Below, in pieces: positions 63,162-64,000 of a stretch of 64,000 nucleotides of DNA. The DNA is from an uncultured Phycisphaerae bacterium (GTDB lineage: Bacteria; Planctomycetota; Phycisphaerae; UBA1845; Fen-1342): the NCBI GenBank assembly GCA_937928595.1, contig CALGJV010000025.1, positions 1 to 64,000 on the forward strand, in the 5' to 3' direction. The notes under the pieces are model-generated. The model did no database searches, had not been told where the DNA came from, and worked only from the letters and a program-made list of their open reading frames with translations. The position numbers and the translations under genes are program-made. Numbering within the stretch: position 1 is the first letter of the stretch; each line of letters begins with the position of its first letter.

Positions 63162-64000
63162 CTACCGATCGCTTCCCGGCCGGGCCGGTTCCGTCGTCGG
63201 CCGCCCCCCTCGATCCCGCGGGCCCATCCGCCCGGGGGCCCGGCTTTCGCGGCGACCACCCTCCCGGAAGCGCTCCAACCGCTCGTCGACTTCCGCCGCC
63301 CCTCGCTCCCGCATCTCCGCGGCCCGCTCCCCCGCCGCCGCGATCTCTGCCTCGACCTGCCCCTCGATCCCGGCCCGCAGCTCGGCGGTGGCCGCCGCGC
63401 GCTCGGACTCCGCCGTTCCCGCGGCTCGCAATCGCCCGACCAGTTGCCGCACCCACTCGGGCTCGGCGGTCAGGTCCGCGGCCGGGTCCTGCAAGTACCG
63501 CATCCGGGCTTCGATCCGAGCCCCGCGGTGCCGGTCGAGCAGGCTCCGCAGCAGTTCCAGAGCATCAATCTCGAGCTGGACGTTCTCGGCGACCAGGGGC
63601 CGCGCCTCCTGAACGATCTGTTCGGCCGTGGCTTCCGAGCCGGGTCGCAGGCGGAGCCGCCGGGCCAGCCGCTGGAGCTCGAACTGGTTCTCCGAGTACT
63701 TCCGGATGAGCTGTCCGAGCTCGGGACTCGCCTGGAAGACGCGCCGCAGGTGCCGCAGGCGGGGGGCGTTCTCCCCCAGCTTCCGCTGGAAAAGCTGCGG
63801 GTTGGCGGTCCGCAGGGCCGCCAACGCCTCGTGCAGCCGGGGCATGTGTTCCTGTGCGAACGCCAGCAGCTCGGCGTCTTCGCCTGGCTCAAGCGGACCG
63901 CGATCCTCGGCTGCCGGCCGGAACCAGCGGGTCACGAACTCCCGACCCCAGCCGGGGCCCCCGTGCCGCCGGACCTCGCCGGGCGGAACTCCGTCATCAT
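63162..64000 (-). CDS. Glu/Arg-rich helical protein, 5' end outside window
   Basis: The frame is open to the right edge, so only the last 279 or so residues are seen. The visible part is almost wholly charged helix (LLAFAQEHMPRLHEALAALR, LRHLRRVFQASPELGQLIRKY, AEIAAAGERAAEMRERGAAE) and ends in an Arg/Pro/Gly-rich tail. The upstream part DDGVPPGEVRRHGGPGWGREF precedes it. No catalytic motif or membrane span is visible. A coiled-coil structural or regulatory role is possible; I cannot assign a family. Confidence 0.65.
   Translation of the reverse strand, partial: DDGVPPGEVRRHGGPGWGREFVTRWFRPAAEDRGPLEPGEDAELLAFAQEHMPRLHEALAALRTANPQLFQRKLGENAPRLRHLRRVFQASPELGQLIRKYSENQFELQRLARRLRLRPGSEATAEQIVQEARPLVAENVQLEIDALELLRSLLDRHRGARIEARMRYLQDPAADLTAEPEWVRQLVGRLRAAGTAESERAAATAELRAGIEGQVEAEIAAAGERAAEMRERGAAEVDERLERFREGGRRESRAPGRMGPRDRGGRPTTEPARPGSDR

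Overview
This is a GC-rich, densely coded chromosomal segment from a Planctomycetota-like bacterium; I cannot place it below phylum. The evidence is a PVC-type small basic protein (20890-21135), two secreted proteins ending in the tandem 'NCDG-V-FDDID-F' dockerin-like calcium motif common in planctomycetes, the aminofutalosine route to menaquinone (mqnE) and RNase Y. Housekeeping genes (recO, gltX, xerC/D, mutS, ppa, efp, rny) are intact.

Layout. 1-1330: right end of an integrated element whose body lies off the left edge. It carries two unassigned genes and ends in the 3' half of tRNA-Ala(GGC), followed by what looks like the original tRNA terminator. 1331-7785: dipeptide epimerase, a conserved small protein, recO, a secreted dockerin protein, gltX, a lipoprotein and an acylphosphatase. 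7792-17381: a six-gene leftward operon joining three SPFH (HflK/HflC-like) membrane proteins, an ABC-2 exporter and a large anchored protein. A further ABC-2 permease is divergent from it. 18598-23040: a P1B metal ATPase, the small basic protein, a Xer recombinase and two small membrane or lipoproteins. 23266-25295: a membrane-anchored thioredoxin-like gene broken by one in-frame TGA with a SECIS-like hairpin after it, divergent from mqnE. 25693-32778: mutS coupled to a TrkH-like protein, then neuA-neuB-neuC for a nonulosonic (sialic-type) acid. 32804-40771: amidohydrolase and MTA-phosphorylase-like pair, glutathione peroxidase, phenylalanine hydroxylase, a DUF2179-type membrane protein, pyrophosphatase, EF-P and a secreted M28 peptidase. 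41200-45961: indolepyruvate oxidoreductase alpha without its ferredoxin tail, and a fusion of the beta subunit to an ADP-forming acyl-CoA synthetase.

46110-53403: a compact Mu-like head cassette (portal, GNAT acetyltransferase, protease/scaffold, decoration protein, major capsid, gp36-like protein, holin-like membrane proteins). No terminase, transposase, integrase or tail gene is present. Host-type genes follow: a hybrid histidine kinase, a heterodimeric ABC exporter, rny and a truncated Glu/Arg-rich protein.

The items most worth a second look are the thioredoxin gene with an in-frame UGA, the tail-less capsid cassette, the IorB-acyl-CoA synthetase fusion, the tRNA-Ala attachment scar, the SPFH/ABC operon and two families of intergenic repeats. 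All functions are read from motifs by eye; no database search was possible.
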